Source of the DNA: Rhyacophila brunnea
Taxonomy: Eukaryota; Arthropoda; Insecta; Trichoptera; Rhyacophilidae
Length of the DNA: 64,000 nt
Direction of reading: 5' to 3'
NCBI GenBank assembly: GCA_022495005.1
Contig: JAGYXB010000106.1
Span: 62,001 to 126,000 of the forward strand
Shown here one piece after another: positions 22,257-37,200 of this stretch (its first letter is position 1; each line of letters opens with the position of its first letter). The notes beneath the pieces were generated by a model. The model did no database searches, was not told the DNA's origin, and saw nothing but the letters and a program-made list of their open reading frames with translations. Both the position numbers and the translations under genes were made by a program.

Positions 22257-25200
22257 ATGTCTATTACCCAGTGTAATCCCGATTTACAAAGAGAACGAGA
22301 TAAATGTTCATTTAATCCAAAAGAGTTAACTCATCTATTGGACGGTGACGAGAAAAAAACACAAGAGAGACGAAAAACAGGTCATTCATTTTTTGTTTTA
22401 ACATTTCGAAGTTTTATAAAATTACCAACATCTATATACCCAACACAGAAGTTCCAAAGATTACGTTTTATTCAAATACATTCCTAATGAAGAAGGGAAA
22501 AAATCTGCTGACTTGACCTCCATGTTTCATAATAAATAATTATGTACGTATTATTATCATGATAATGACCATTATTAATGTTGAGCTGTTTATTTTAGAG
22601 AATATGTTTTTGAAGGATACTGATCTTCTAAATGATCCTGTCCCTCCAGAATATTTAAGACACAAAGAAAAGTATGAAGAAGCAGTGAGAAAGGCTTGCT
22701 TAGTATTTAAGAAAATTCAAGTGTCCCAAGAAGGTGGTGATGGTGGAGGCATGCAACAGTTCAGGTACATATTCCACTTTCTATTTTGTGTTTGCCACAA
22801 CAATCTATTTAATGTAACTATGTAGTATCTTTGATCTATTGAGGTACCTACTTACCTATCTGCCTTTCTAACCTGTAATTTTGTAAATGATGAAGTATTG
22901 TAATCGTCAAATATTAAGGGCTATCACTCCCCTCCATTTTGCGTGTGTGGATTTTTCTCAACTGTCACTTTTATTTTTAGTTTTCTTTTTTATCGTCTGT
23001 ATTTGGGATGAAGGTGGATAATTGACACACTGGAATGGTTTCGGAAACGACGAGGTTTATTTGGTGTTAATATATACTATATGGTTACATTTTTTATCAT
23101 TTAATTCTACGGAGCGCAAAATGTACGCGTTCGCGATTTTGCTGCTTGTCGCGATCTGCCCGCCAAAAAAAAAAGCCGTTGGACTCGCGAGCTGTGCACA
23201 ATGCGACGTTGCCATACGTGTTTTTTTTGGACAATGTTGCCGGTCAGATATTATTTATTAGTGGTATTATACATTATTTAATTATTTTCGCAATCAGCCG
23301 TTATTATTTGTTGGCTTTCATACCGATTCGGGCGTCTCCAGGTACACAAAGACACACCCAAATGGGGACCATACGGGGGTGTCACAAGCGCACCTCTCTG
23401 GAAAGGCCCGAATGGGGTCGGGCCAACTAAGGGCTGATTACGATAGCGTGTGTAACTGGACAGTGCGGTGGCTTGATAAGGGGTGGTTGCGTCTCTAGAC
23501 GCTGAAGGATCGAAGCCCCACCGGTACGTCGGCGGCCGGAGAGACTCGGATGCAGCACTGTAGCATAGTGGTTCGCGGTTCCCGGGCCCACCGTAAAGCT
23601 GCTGAGAGAGGAGGGCGTCGCGCCCAGCCCTCTAAACACCCTCGGACCGTCGGCAAACGGAGAGTTTCGGATGCAGCACTACGCCGCTTTGTGGGCGTAG
23701 TGGTTCGCGGCTCCCAGGCCTACCGTACGGGCGGATGCTGAGAGAGGACGTCGCACCCAGCCTTCCCAACAGCGACCGTCCGAAAATCAGTCGATCCCTC
23801 ACGAAAGTGCATACCGGCACATTACTCGACCCCCTTTTTTGCTCGCTTGCCCTGCCGCGGCTATCGAATTACACGCACTGCACTGATATTATACTAATAT
23901 AATATGCGAAAACTTAATTTTATACTTAAAATGGCTTTAGAGTTTATAAAAATAATTTTAAAAATATATCAGGGCCCGAAATGGACCGGAACGCCATTCT
24001 GCCTCATACAACCGCTCCGGGTTGTAAAATTTTTCACTTCGAGCACTGAAATAACTTATTATACATCGCTTCCAAACACAAAACACTTAAAACTAACTAA
24101 TCTATGATGCTAATGGCTGAGGATGCTGCTTGGCTGCTTTCCGCTGATGGAGGCTGCTTTGCTCAGCTGAAGAAGGCCGCTTTGTAGCTCTCTTCATCAT
24201 GGTGCATCTGGGCCAGGGCTGATTGCAAGGCTCACAGACACGCTGCTGTTGACGAAGAGGGCTCAAGCGGCTGATGATGCAGGGCATTTGATGCCGTTTT
24301 CCCTCGTTGGAGCCAGGGTCTTGCCCGATACACTCGTCCGTGGGCCAAGTTCGCTGGCGGATGCAGTTGGTCGGGAGTACATCGGGAGCCATGACTTCGC
24401 AATCCGGGTGTTTCTGCTCTTTTCTTCACTGGCTTGGCTTTGGCAGCATCCTCTTTCTACTGCTTATTATTATACTTTGTTGAGCGCCACCAGAGGCAAG
24501 CCTCTGGACGTTTTTTCCTCGCCGTTTCCTATTCCGGTGTTTGAATCTCAGGGTGTGTCCGGGTGAAAGAAATTTCACCTGCTTCTTGATTCCAGACGAT
24601 CAAAATCAAGAAGCGTAGTCCCACGTTGACTGGGGCCACTTATCACTCCCCTCCATTTCGGTGTGTGTGGATTTTTCTCAACTGTCACTTTTATTTTTAG
24701 TTTTCTTTTTTATCGTCTGTATTTGGGATGAAGGTGGATAATTGACACACTGGAATGGTTTCGGAAACGACGAGGTTTATTTGGTGTTAATATATACTAT
24801 ATGGTTACATTTTTTATCATTTAATTCTACGGAGCGCAAAATGTACGCGTTCGCGATTTTGCTGCTTGTCGCGATCTGAGCGCCAAAAAAAAAAACCGTT
24901 GGACTCGCGAGCTGTGCACAATGCGACGTTGCCATACGTGTTTTTTTTTGGACAATGTTGCCGGTCAGATATTATTTATTAGTGGTATTATACATTATTT
25001 AATTATTTTCGCAATCAGCCGTTATTATTTGTTGGCTTTGATACCGATTCGGGCGTCTCCAGGTACACAAAGACACACCCAAATGGGGACCATACGGGGG
25101 TGTCACAGGGCCCACATGCTCAGCGTATGTCAAAATGGAGCTTTTATGGTATTTTCAGAGCATTACCCTGGACATTCCTTAAACGTTGTAGATAATCTAT

Positions 25201-28200
25201 TTATATAATTTTGAAGCCTTATTATCCTTTATATTTATTTTAAACATTTGATGACTTATATAAAGTATTTTTATTACATAAAATAGTATTCTTTTAAACC
25301 TCTCGATCTAATGTTTTAGAATATAGTCATATTTCAATACGTCCATGTGCAGTGGATTTTTTAGATTTATTAATTTTTAAACGCATTTACAAAACCATTA
25401 GTAAAATTAATGTTTACATAATTTACGATATTTACGATAAAAAATTACATTTTATAATCTCTGTGATTCCAAGTTTGACAAGAATTAGGCATTTTAATTC
25501 AAAAAATGGGGACGATTAACACATTTGAAGATAATTCTAAAGATACTGATTATAAGCTATGTCTTTGACCATTCAAATGTGATCAACATTCTACGAATAA
25601 TGATTGCTTTATAATAATTATTGACCTAAGAATAAGGTAGTTTTTTTTTGAAATACACCATTTCTCTTGGCATTTCCCAAGTTAAGCTACAAGATACGGC
25701 CGTAGCCATAAATTGACAAACGATAAATGAAGTAGGGAGTAAGATCATGTTAACGCGCATGTTTGAATATGTACCGTTTTTAAAAAATATTTTTTTTTCG
25801 GTTTGGTCAGATAAAATAAAAACCAATAAAATGAAACAATAGCAGTGCTGTCCCGTTAGTTAATATTGATTTCCTGACAAAACAATTTTACTTTCAGTGT
25901 TGTTTTGGGGTTCAAAATTCTCACTCAATTATGGATAATGTGTCTTCTTCATATTTTGCACGACTGTCCATTGCAAAATCCATGATGTAGAGTCTGTATT
26001 CTATAAGCTGGCGTTCACATCATGACGGAAAGCATTGTTCCATCGCGTTCGACTGTTGCAAGTTTTCAATGGGATAGAACTGAATGCTAAAGCAGGGGGG
26101 GGGGAACCGCACGAAAGCTTATTAGAAGACAGACTCTAGTTATATGACATTCCTTCACATTTTTGCAATTGGTGGTGGTCAGGCGGGCGGCGGCGCGGCA
26201 GAGGAGTGCACAACCCAAATGTATAACTGTATGTGAAATGTTCGTAAACAGTGTCTTTTGTTTGAGCATATCACACACGGTTATACGTTTGAGTTGCACA
26301 CGCCGCTGCCTGCCCGTCCACTGTGGTCAAGCGCTTACTGGACTAATTCTGTTTCTTATAAGTTCCATGATTGCAAGTATTAAATTTCATAATTGAGAGA
26401 TTGTAATTGGTAATTTAGCTGAGAGTGGTTTTCTTTGAATTTCATTGTTTGGGTCAATAAATATTTTTTATTATACTTTTTCTATTCAAATTCGCATACA
26501 TCTGATATATTATGTTTAGTTCAATGCAGATTAAGAAGAAGTCATTAAGCTTATCCAATGATTACTTGCATTTATTTAAAAAAAATGTAAAGCAAGTGGA
26601 AAATTTTTATAATGAATTAAATAGAAATGAAATTGAATTAATATAGCTGATATCATTAAAATATTGTTGACAATAATAATTGTTGTAAAATACTTTCATG
26701 AGAACTATGCAATAGTTATACTTATCTAATTCATGTTGCTGATTAGTCATAGGCATATTATATAACATGTATGGTTAATTCAGCAGTATTATTTAAATAA
26801 TATATGAGAAAATGACAATTGTATAAATATGTTTTTCCTGTTTTCATCTCGAAAATCAACCAAGTACATGTTAAAAAAATGAGCATTAATACATGTACCA
26901 TAATATAAAGATTACATTAAATTAGGTGAAACCTATCGTAAAGATGCTACTGTCATTAATGAGGGTTATAACTTTGCTCATTGTAGCAACATCTACTGAA
27001 TGTAATCCATGCTTGTGGCAACCTTATTTTATATTGTCCCTTACAATAAGTAAAGCAAGCTCAGACAAAGTGAAACAATGAGAACATTTTACCTACTGGA
27101 ATAGTGTTTCGTAACCTTTTTTGCATCACAGCCCAATATAAAATACTCACGGCATGCGGAATGATATGTAGCCCTTTTAAAGACTTTTTTACCTCTTAAG
27201 TTAAAATATTTCATGTATTTCACATGAAAAAAGTAATGCCTTCTGTTATTATATAAAATCATGAAAACATGTGAAAATTCCATGTCGACAAACATGTTCC
27301 ATAACAATAATTGTCATGTAGAATAGTAGATAGTAATGCTTCTTATCAATTTATTTCACATGTATAGAAACAGCATAGTTTAAATTGGGCAGAGTTTTGT
27401 TATTGGGCCACCATAAAAAATAATTCAAAAGTTATATGATATGTAGCTGACCACTTCTTTCAATGAGATTCCTGCACTTGTCTAAAAGTTTTTTTGTCTT
27501 GCCTGAAAGAACTACTCGCAATTATTGGTCAAGAAATTTTAGATATGACCTTTTTCAATATTAAATGGTGACCGTCCAATTTCCATTACAATATGCAACA
27601 ATATCTTTCAGCATACTTCTCAATCTCCCTGGCTGGGAAGCTGTGTACGAAAGAATCCAATGCACTCCATAAAAATTGAGCACTCTATGAGAATCCAAGA
27701 CTGAAATACCAGACAATCTTATTTTAATTCTATGTATGGTCATTATTGTGGGTTCAGTATACCAAATTTAAAGTGTCTAGGTATCTTCACAATAGTGGGT
27801 AAAACAGCTATGAATTTTCTGAAGCTATGTTTCATTGTGGCCATACATAGTATGTTACAGTAAAAACGAAACAATGATGCGGTTCGTCGGTTGTATGCGT
27901 ACGTATACGTACAAATACGCAGTCATCGGCTGCCAGGTATTTATTACGGCTCCCCATACGCACGCACATTATCTACCAACTGCATCATTGTTTCGTTTTT
28001 ACTGTACTTTACTTTCATTATTAATATATATTTTTTTGCAGAGATATCCTCGGTGGAATGCTTGGGTCAGCCTTATTGAAGGACGGATCACCGGTCACTC
28101 TGCATTATGTTATGTTTATTCCTGCCATTATGGGCCAAGGCACGGTTGCCCAGCAAGCCGAATGGATTGCGAGGGCGTGGAATTGTAATATCATCGGTAC

Positions 28201-31200
28201 ATATGCTCAAGTAAATATGCAATTTGTATTATATTATAGATCAGATGGTGGTGATTAATAGCTATGATACATTTAATAAAATAAACAATTTTTTTGCACA
28301 TACTAATTTTATGTAAACTCGTGTGACCTTCATTGAACTGAACTAATTTATTTAAGAACACAAACAATACATTTTTGTACTCACCATTTTAATGATAATT
28401 AAGTAATCAATCATAATTACGATTATTTGAGTACATAATTCATTGTTGGTATAAAATTATATTTTTTAGTGACCTTTGGGTGGTATGATTAAGTGTGTTA
28501 TCAAACATGAAATATACAATAAGATCTACTTATACCATGAAGTATGTGCTTATATTGGTAAATTATTCAGCATACCAGATAATGAAATAGATAACTTGTT
28601 GAAATTAAATTTTGATTGGAAACTGCTATAAATAAACTTAACAAGAACTAGTGATGATATTTGGTAATCTTTTTTAGTATTTTGTTATTTTATACATACT
28701 TTACCATTATTAACATTGTTATTTCAAAATAATCATTTAGTTTGACAAGAATATGGTATCATATACATAATGTATAAATAATATTCAAGGGTTTTTTTCG
28801 TTTGCTAGATGAATGCATCACAGTGCATGCGTAGTCTGCATCAAACTGGTTTCATAATGGCCATTTTTCATGATGTAGATCCATTATAGATAGATGTATT
28901 TTTGTTCAACATCACATCGGTATTGTCAATTGATAGTTTCCGTGAAAATTTTGCACCAAATAAATGAAAAATACTATAATTTTCAAAACGAGAAATGTTC
29001 TGTGTACTATAGTTTTTTCAAAATACTATAATTTTTGCATCTTTGTATTAAAATTAGCATTATAAAAATATGACAACACCGCTTCCCGTGAAAAATTGAA
29101 AACTATTTGATGTACAAGTGTTGACAGTTGACACGCTTTCCACCTAAAGCGTGCACAAAACTACTCGGTGTTAAAACCAGAATTTAAAAGTTGAAGTGAA
29201 GTGGAAGATGAAGTGAAGAAATGTAGACTTCGCTATAAATGTTTTTGATGAACATAAAAAAAAAAGAAATTACCATTTCCGCTCCTAAGCCGACCGTTTG
29301 GGCTTCTACAGGTGTAGGTTGTATTATAACAAAGAAAGATTGTTAGCCATTCACCCGACCCATTGGGCTCTTGCTCTCGATCGAACAGGTGTGGAAAAAA
29401 TATTTAGAATGATAATGATCATGACGACATATTTATTTAAAGTTTTTATTAAATTTTGTACAAGCTGACCATAATTATTATAATAAACTATTTCTTTTAT
29501 ACAACGAATATTTCACAAGATTAGAGAATGTAACATCCTTTATATTGACCACATGAAATGCTTATCAAATTGAGTTATGTTTGACTATCAGTTCTTGTCT
29601 TTTAAATCAAGTTATCAATTAAGTGCTCTAATTACTAACCGACCCCAGATCACTCCAAATTTTAGTTATAACATGCTTGCACTTGCTAATAATTTTTATA
29701 AACTATTTCTTTTATTCAAAAAATACTTCACAAGATTTGAGAATGTAACATTCTTTATATTGAACGCCCGATGGGACTTAACATGTAACCACTGGATTCG
29801 CGCAATAATCGCGCGTTAATAATTCTTTCTTATTGAATTGATGTTAGGATTTAAATACTTAAATAGCAAACCAAACGGTAAATCAAATCATCAAAATTGT
29901 TTTTATTGTCTTAATTCACAGTATAATAAATCAACATATGTATATAAAAAAAGTTTTTTAGTATGTATCAAGTCAACCATATTGGATGAACACTATTTAC
30001 AAAAATTTATCATATCAGAATATTTTTGTTTATGTTTATTTCAGACTGAACTCGGCCACGGCACATTTATACGCGGTCTCGAGACGACTGCCGAGTATGA
30101 CGCCAACACCAAAGAATTTATTTTAAATAGTCCGACTCTCACGTCTTACAAATGGTGGCCGGGAGGATGTATGTTGCTTAATATCTCTATATTAATACTT
30201 TTACAATGAATTTACTATTTCATAAGTACATTTTTGCAATTTATATATTTACATACATAGTGTGTTTTTATGAAGTAGCTGTGTGAACATTTTTAGTAGG
30301 ACACACTGCAAATTATGCCGTAGTGGTGGCCCAACTGTACACGCATGGAGTGTGTTACGGAATACATCCGTTTGTCGTCCAGCTGAGGGACGAAGAGACT
30401 CATATTCCGTTGCCGGGAATCAAAATTGGAGAGATAGGAACGAAGCTCGGTATGAACGGAACCAATAATGGATTTTTGGGATTCAAAAATGTTAGGATAC
30501 CGAGAGAGCAGATGCTCATGAAAAATGCACAAGTTCTTGAGGTAGGTCATTTTTGTTTGTGTTTTATTAGTAACGGTTTGTCATTATTGGTTACATTTGT
30601 ATTTATGTATATCCAAGTAAGCCAAATATTGTAGTACCTTTTTACAGTTTTATTGAACAATTTCAAGTGACTTGAGTCAATCTACAATAAAAATTCGACA
30701 ACTCATTCACTATATTTATTGAGGTTCTGATGATTTTCTTATTTGTTGTTCCTAAATATTGTCTGTTTAAATTTCGCTTTCTGAAACAGTTTATGAATGT
30801 CGACAGCGTCCAAAATATGTTTTTTAATTTACACTGTGCACCCACTAGACCATCATTTCGTCTTAAACCTGCTATACACCAAACAAATCTCACCCTTAGA
30901 GCCGGGCCACACCGGGCGACTCTGGTCTCGAGACCAGACTGATGTATGCAGTTATATGGACCATGCCACACCTGGTCGCCCAGTAGTCGCGCAAGCAATA
31001 AAGTCGGGCGATCAGTAAAATCTCGTTCTTTCGTTCGGTCTGGCATCCCGGTCTCTCTGGTCGGGCAATCGGTTGCGATGTATGAAAACATATAGCTATG
31101 TATTGAGCGCTGCCACACTACGCGACCAGTCACCGGCAGCCACGCCGCGAAGAGAACGTATTTTTTACATACTTGCGTGTACATTTATTATTATTATTAT

Positions 31201-34200
31201 TATTGGCTGCCTCTCTGGTCGACTGGAAGTCACCCGAGTAAATCGCCCGAGGAGACCAGAGTCGCCCGGTGTGGTCCGGCTCTTAGAAAGTTTGGGAGAC
31301 AGTCGGCGTGTTAAGTCTCTATGTGGTATAGCTGGGTCAAGACACAACTACCAGACATTCTAGTTGGCACACAGCGTTAGATATACCTGTATTGTGATGT
31401 TAACAGATATCATTGCATTGGTCGATTGTTCATTGGATGTTTTTTCGATAGGATGGAACATATGTAAAATCTCCAAGCTCAAAGCTTACTTATGGAACGA
31501 TGATGTTTGTCCGTGTGGTGCTGATACAAGATATGGTCAATTATCTATCCAAAGCTGTGACTATTGCAACGAGATATTCTGCAGTGAGGAGGCAATCTCA
31601 ACCGAAGCCCGAGTAAGTCTAGATGATTCTTTTTCTTCAGACATTTTCCATCCATTACTAGATGCGAGCCTACTAAACTCATCTGGATCTCTCACTGGTT
31701 TTCCCACATACGTGTAAATGCCACACAGTGGTCCACTAATATTTTTTATCACTTGATTATCAAATGTATGAGCGGGTCGACAATCATTTCTCAAGATACT
31801 ACGATACACATCTGAAATTAACAGTGGAAGAAAATTTCATAGACTTCAGAAACGATTTGAAGTCAAATCCTCGATTAGTTACTACAACCATTCAATTTAT
31901 GTTGGCGTTTAGAATGCCGTTTCTTTGCGAATTATGTTTCCTAGCGCTCATGGAAAAGAAATTTATAAAAAAACAGGAAAGATTACAGGTGGTAGATGAG
32001 GAGTTACGTGTTTGTTTATCTCATTTGGATATGCTCTTTGACATAGTTCGCTCTCAAAATCAATTACATCCTACTCACTAATAATCTCACAGCCATCTAT
32101 ATTACGTACCTATGTATATATGTTGATAAAACAATATTATTTTATTGTTGACCTTACAATTTTTTGTATTGATATTAATAAAGTACATTTAATTTTTTGG
32201 GGGATTTTTATTTGGTGTGCCATGAAATAAATTTCCTCTCCCCAGTGTGCCATCAGGTAAAATTTTTTGCAGATATTGTTCTATCCCGTGGTTGGATATT
32301 TTAGTAATTAATACCTAGGTTACCATTAGATGATGAGATTCGTTAAACGATGGTCTCCTTTACTAGCGATGTTGCCTGTTGATCTCCACTTGCATATGTT
32401 ATGGCGTCCACCACTCATTTAGTTTGTTTATGATCCTTGATGACTCTTTTTCAGCCATCTAGTTTGTTTATGATTCTGATGCATTATGTATGGTATTCAT
32501 CTTTCAATACCATGTCAAAACAAGAGTTTTTGAACATTTTTTGTGTTAAGCGTCCCATATGTATTTCACAACTACTGTTACTCAAGTGTAAGGTGTACTT
32601 GCACCTCACAGTTATGGGACAAATCCAGCTTAGATATTTAAATGCTTGATCAGATATTTCCCCATTTATGGACATTGATTTACTATTTGTATCTGTATAT
32701 GAACTTGTTGGTGATGCATTCCATATTAATTATGACTACTATTATCCTGTTTAATTCTGTAATGGTCTTCCATTTTTCTGTCTTACATGGAAGATAATCT
32801 AAATAGAAATACTTACTGTATGTGACCCCTTTTTTAGTGAACCCGAGCCACAGATCATGGATTATGTCACCCAGCAGTACAAGATCTTCCCTAACATTGC
32901 GGCGTGTTATGCTTATAAGTTGATGGCGACATGGCTATGGGACCATTACAATTGTGTTTCTACGGAATTGGAAGCCGGAGACTTGGACAGGCTTCCGGAG
33001 GTATTTGAACGTTTCTATAACTTGTAGCCTAATTGATACAGTGAATGTCACATTTATTTGACGAGATTTTTATCTTGTATTTTGTGTAATCATATCTACA
33101 TACTTTTCTATTCAAAAAATTAAGATGAATATCCCTATTTAGCCAAATTGATGGATTATGTTGGTACCTATGTATCATAATAATAAATTGTTGTAAGAAA
33201 CAATAATTAGATGGTTATATAAATTTGCTTATGCTCTTTAATTGAGCTGTCTATTATTTTTATCTATGATAATTTAGCTAAGGCACCATGAATGTATTAT
33301 GTAGAAATGATATGTATGTAATGGTAAAGAAAAAGAAGCAAAATCAATGTTTGATGTATTGAATTTTTAAATACAGATATTTTCGTCAATCAAAAAATTA
33401 TTCAAATAACATTTGAGTCGTAGTAATACTTTAGATGAGTGTTTCCCTACCAGGTTATGTAAAAATTCACAAAAGCTTGTGATAAAAAGGTTTTACAGGC
33501 CCTTTTTTAACAATGAAGGATTTTGAATGTTTAGCTTAGTTAGATATTGTATCATAGTTATTAATGAAGTGGCAAAAGTTTTATTTAAGAGGGTGTTTAT
33601 TAGCAGGAGTGTGTAGTTAATTGCTATGTCTAATGGCGGTGTCGTTTGATGCGTGTAGGCAGGTTATGTGTTACTTAAGCCGGCATATTCTAAGGGGACG
33701 GCAAATTAAAAGAGATGGAAGTACTTAATACAACTTTTGAGAAAAACTTTCACCCGAGGTGCCAACATACGCTTGTATTTAATTGCGGATGTATACTTAA
33801 TAAAATAAAATGAAAAAAAAACTTAAAAAATTAAGAATTAGTTATTGAATAAAAAAAAGACAAAATTTAAATTGAAAACAATTATGAATGGTCTAAATCA
33901 GACATTAATCACCATTCATAAAATCGAAAAACTTTCTTTTTTTTAAAGTGCAATCAGACATTTTGAAATGTATATAATGTAAAGTAAATAAATAATATGT
34001 CGAAGATATCTACACCAAAAATTTTTGACAACCTCGTTTTTGTGCTGTTTGGTGTGACAGTCATAATAATAATAACATTGTACACTATTCATGTGATATG
34101 ATGTGATGCCATCTATAAAAATTGATATTTTAGGATCCATTGTCCAACTGAGACAATCTCAGTCAAATCTGGATGTACAGCGAGCCTAAATATAATGCAT

Positions 34201-37200
34201 TTACATACACGTACCATTCACATAGTAAATTCACTCTTTGCTCATGCAAAACTTTGATGTCATTATTGTGTCACATTTTATTTTTGCTCCTTTTTTCTAG
34301 ATATAGAATGATCATTCATTAGGTACCGTATTGAAATAATTGAAATTTTTAATATACAGCTGCACGCGTTGGCATGTTGCTTGAAGGCGGTATGCACGGC
34401 AGATGCTGCACAAGGAATAGAGACTTGCAGAATGGCTTGCGGCGGGCACGGTTACATGCATAGCAGCAATTTCCCTTCCATGTATGGACTGGTCACAGCA
34501 GCGTGCACTTATGAAGGCGAAAATACAGTACTTCTACTACAAACTGCCAGGTTGGTTAAACTGTGGATTGGAACTGATTGGGACTGTATTGGAATTTATT
34601 TGAGAATGATATTGGTACAAATTACATGTTTATTTTTAACAGATAAGGTCATTCAAAAATTAATCTCTTGAAAAGACATGGGTGGTAAATAAAGTAAAAA
34701 ATTGTTATGGGCTGTAATACAATAGTGTAGATTTTTTACGATCGAGATCTGTGCACCATTTGTATTTTTATCAATCAGTAAAAAACTTGCTGACCAACTT
34801 TATTTTTGTATATAGAATGCTAAATTGATTTCCAGCAATCAAATACTAATAACTCAAAAAGTACGTGTGTAAATCATTATTTGAACACAAATAAAAAATG
34901 ATGCTTTAATAATATGATGAAAGACAGAAAAGAAACAAAATATATTTAAAGCGAGATAGGGAGGTTCAAAGTTCAATAAACAAAAGCTTTCGTTTATTTT
35001 TCTTCAGAATTTTAGTGCTAAATAAAAAACCAATTACATCCTAAAGATTTAAAAAACTACTTATATTATAAAGCGTTATCTATTTTCATATAATAACCCA
35101 TAAAATATCTGAAAATTATTGACAAATGCCGTAATTTCGCGAACTCAAATATGCGATTTTTGTACTTAAATATACAAATGACGATTTGTAATGAAACTGT
35201 TTCCCGTATCTAAAATGGCTTCCAAGGTTTGTAAATATTTTAACATAGGTTCATTCTTAACGCTGATTAAAAAAAGGTCAATAACCTTGATGGAATTAAT
35301 TTTTAAGTGTATTCCATCATGTAAACATAAATACTTAATCTTATTTTATGAACTGTTTTACTAAATGTTGGACTAGATATTCAATCAACAGATGTCACAA
35401 ACGGAAAATGAAATTTTTTTTTTTAAATCCAATATGTATTTATACTGGTTGGTAAGAATCCCTGCTATCTAATTTATTCACCCTGTAACGAATTTGTTTC
35501 TAAACACATTTAATACCAAAAATTTTCAATAGATGCCCTAATATATTGAAAAAAAATACCAAGTACAGTATAACGTTTTGACGTGCCCGGAATTCACGTT
35601 TTCCCGGCAATTGCGTGTAATTTTTTCAGTCCCGATGTATTTCAGTACATTTAATACCCGCATTTACGTTTTTCTTTCCCGCGTTTTACGTCGGAAATAT
35701 CCAAAATATGCGAGTTACGCGCGCTTCTGAAGAACTGTCTGATGAAGAAGAGGTTGATATTCCAACAAAAGAAGAAGCAATGAGGTTCATCGAGGGTTTA
35801 AAAACCTACTTTACAAGCTTTGCTGATATCCAAGATGACACTTTTAAATGTTTATATAGTCTTGAAAGAGAATTACATAACAAAAAAGCAACAAACTAAT
35901 ATATATGTACATGATTTTTTCAATAAAAATTTAAATTGAATGTTGTTTTTTAATAAAACGTTATTTCTTTAGAAACATAAAATTTTAATGTTCTTTTTTT
36001 CAATACCTCCTTTTACATTTTCCCTCCAATTAAGTTTTTTTTCTAGTCCATTAAAAACGTAAAATAGGGGTTATACAGTACTATCTTTTCTAATACGAGA
36101 ATTTCTCGTCTTTGGGCGTAATGGGTTAATTATCTCATATATATTCTTTTTCGCATACAATATAAGCAATTTTTATTATGTTTTGAACCATTAATTATGT
36201 TGTTAATACGAGGGTGGGTCAATAATTCCTTAGAAAAAAGCATTAAAACAGTTTTTATTTTTGTATTTTTTTTTTATTTCTCAACATAATCTCCTTGGAG
36301 CTCAATACACTTGGTAAGACGTTTCTCAATTTTTTTAAACCGTCAGAAAAATAAGTTTTCGGAAGGTCCTCAAAATAAGCATTTGTCGATCGATGACTTC
36401 TTCATTTGAAAAAAAACGTTGTCCACTTAGCCATTTTTTTAAGTTTGGGAAAAGGAAAAAGTCACTGGGGGCTAAATCTGGCGAATACGGTGGGTGGTCG
36501 ACCAATTCGAACTTCAATTCTTCAATTTTAGCCATTGATCGTAAACATGTGTGAACACGGGCATTGTTCTGATGAAAGAGGATTTTTTCCTGTTTAAATG
36601 AGGCCGTTTTTCTTCAATTTTGTTTTTTAGCTGGTCCAATAAAGATGCATAATAATCCCCTGTTATTGTTTTTCCTTTTTCCAAATAGTCAGCGAAAATA
36701 ATTTCACGTGCATCCCAAAATACAGTAGCCATAACCTTACCAGCTGATTTTACGGTTTTAGCCTTCTTTGGACATGGTTTGCCTTCGCAATCCACTGCTT
36801 TGACTGTTCTTTCGTCTCGGGAGTATAGTGGTGTATCCATGTTTCATCCACAGTCACAAAGTGACGAAAAAATTCATCCGGATTGCGTTGCATGAGCGAC
36901 AACAGGGCTTTAGAGGCCACCACCCTATTGCGTTTATTGTCGACTGTGAGCAAACGCGGCACCCATCTTGCAGAATTTTTTTTCATACCCAATTTGTCAT
37001 GTAAAATAGAAATGACGCTACCTTTTGAGATCCCTGTAACCTCAATTATCTCACTCAACTTTAATCTTCGGTCACTTAACACCATATCGTGGATTTTATT
37101 GATCATTTCTGGTGTAGTCACCTCTACAGGGCGTCCTGAGCGTGGTTCATCCTTTGTTGATGTACGACCACGTTTAAATTCATTTAACCAGTTATAAATG

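Larger units (their letters stand above)
22914..25810. mobile_element. Half copy of the TTAA fold-back element, split by an LTR element
   Basis: The tip TTAAGGGC at 22914-22921 continues, after the LTR element, at 25107 (agggcccacatgctcagcg) and then matches the left arm of the fold-back element at 39007-39690 to the centre (about 25790). Only one arm is present. The sequence departs from the family shortly after the central A/T tract. In ACOX intron 2. Confidence 0.75.

Noticed and set aside
23427..23820. Minus-strand frames in the LTR interior as genes
   Set aside because: They reflect the GC-rich tandem units, with no retroelement protein motif.
27561..27743. Minus-strand 60-codon frame as a transposase fragment
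   Set aside because: No diagnostic motif could be found, and similarity was only impressionistic.
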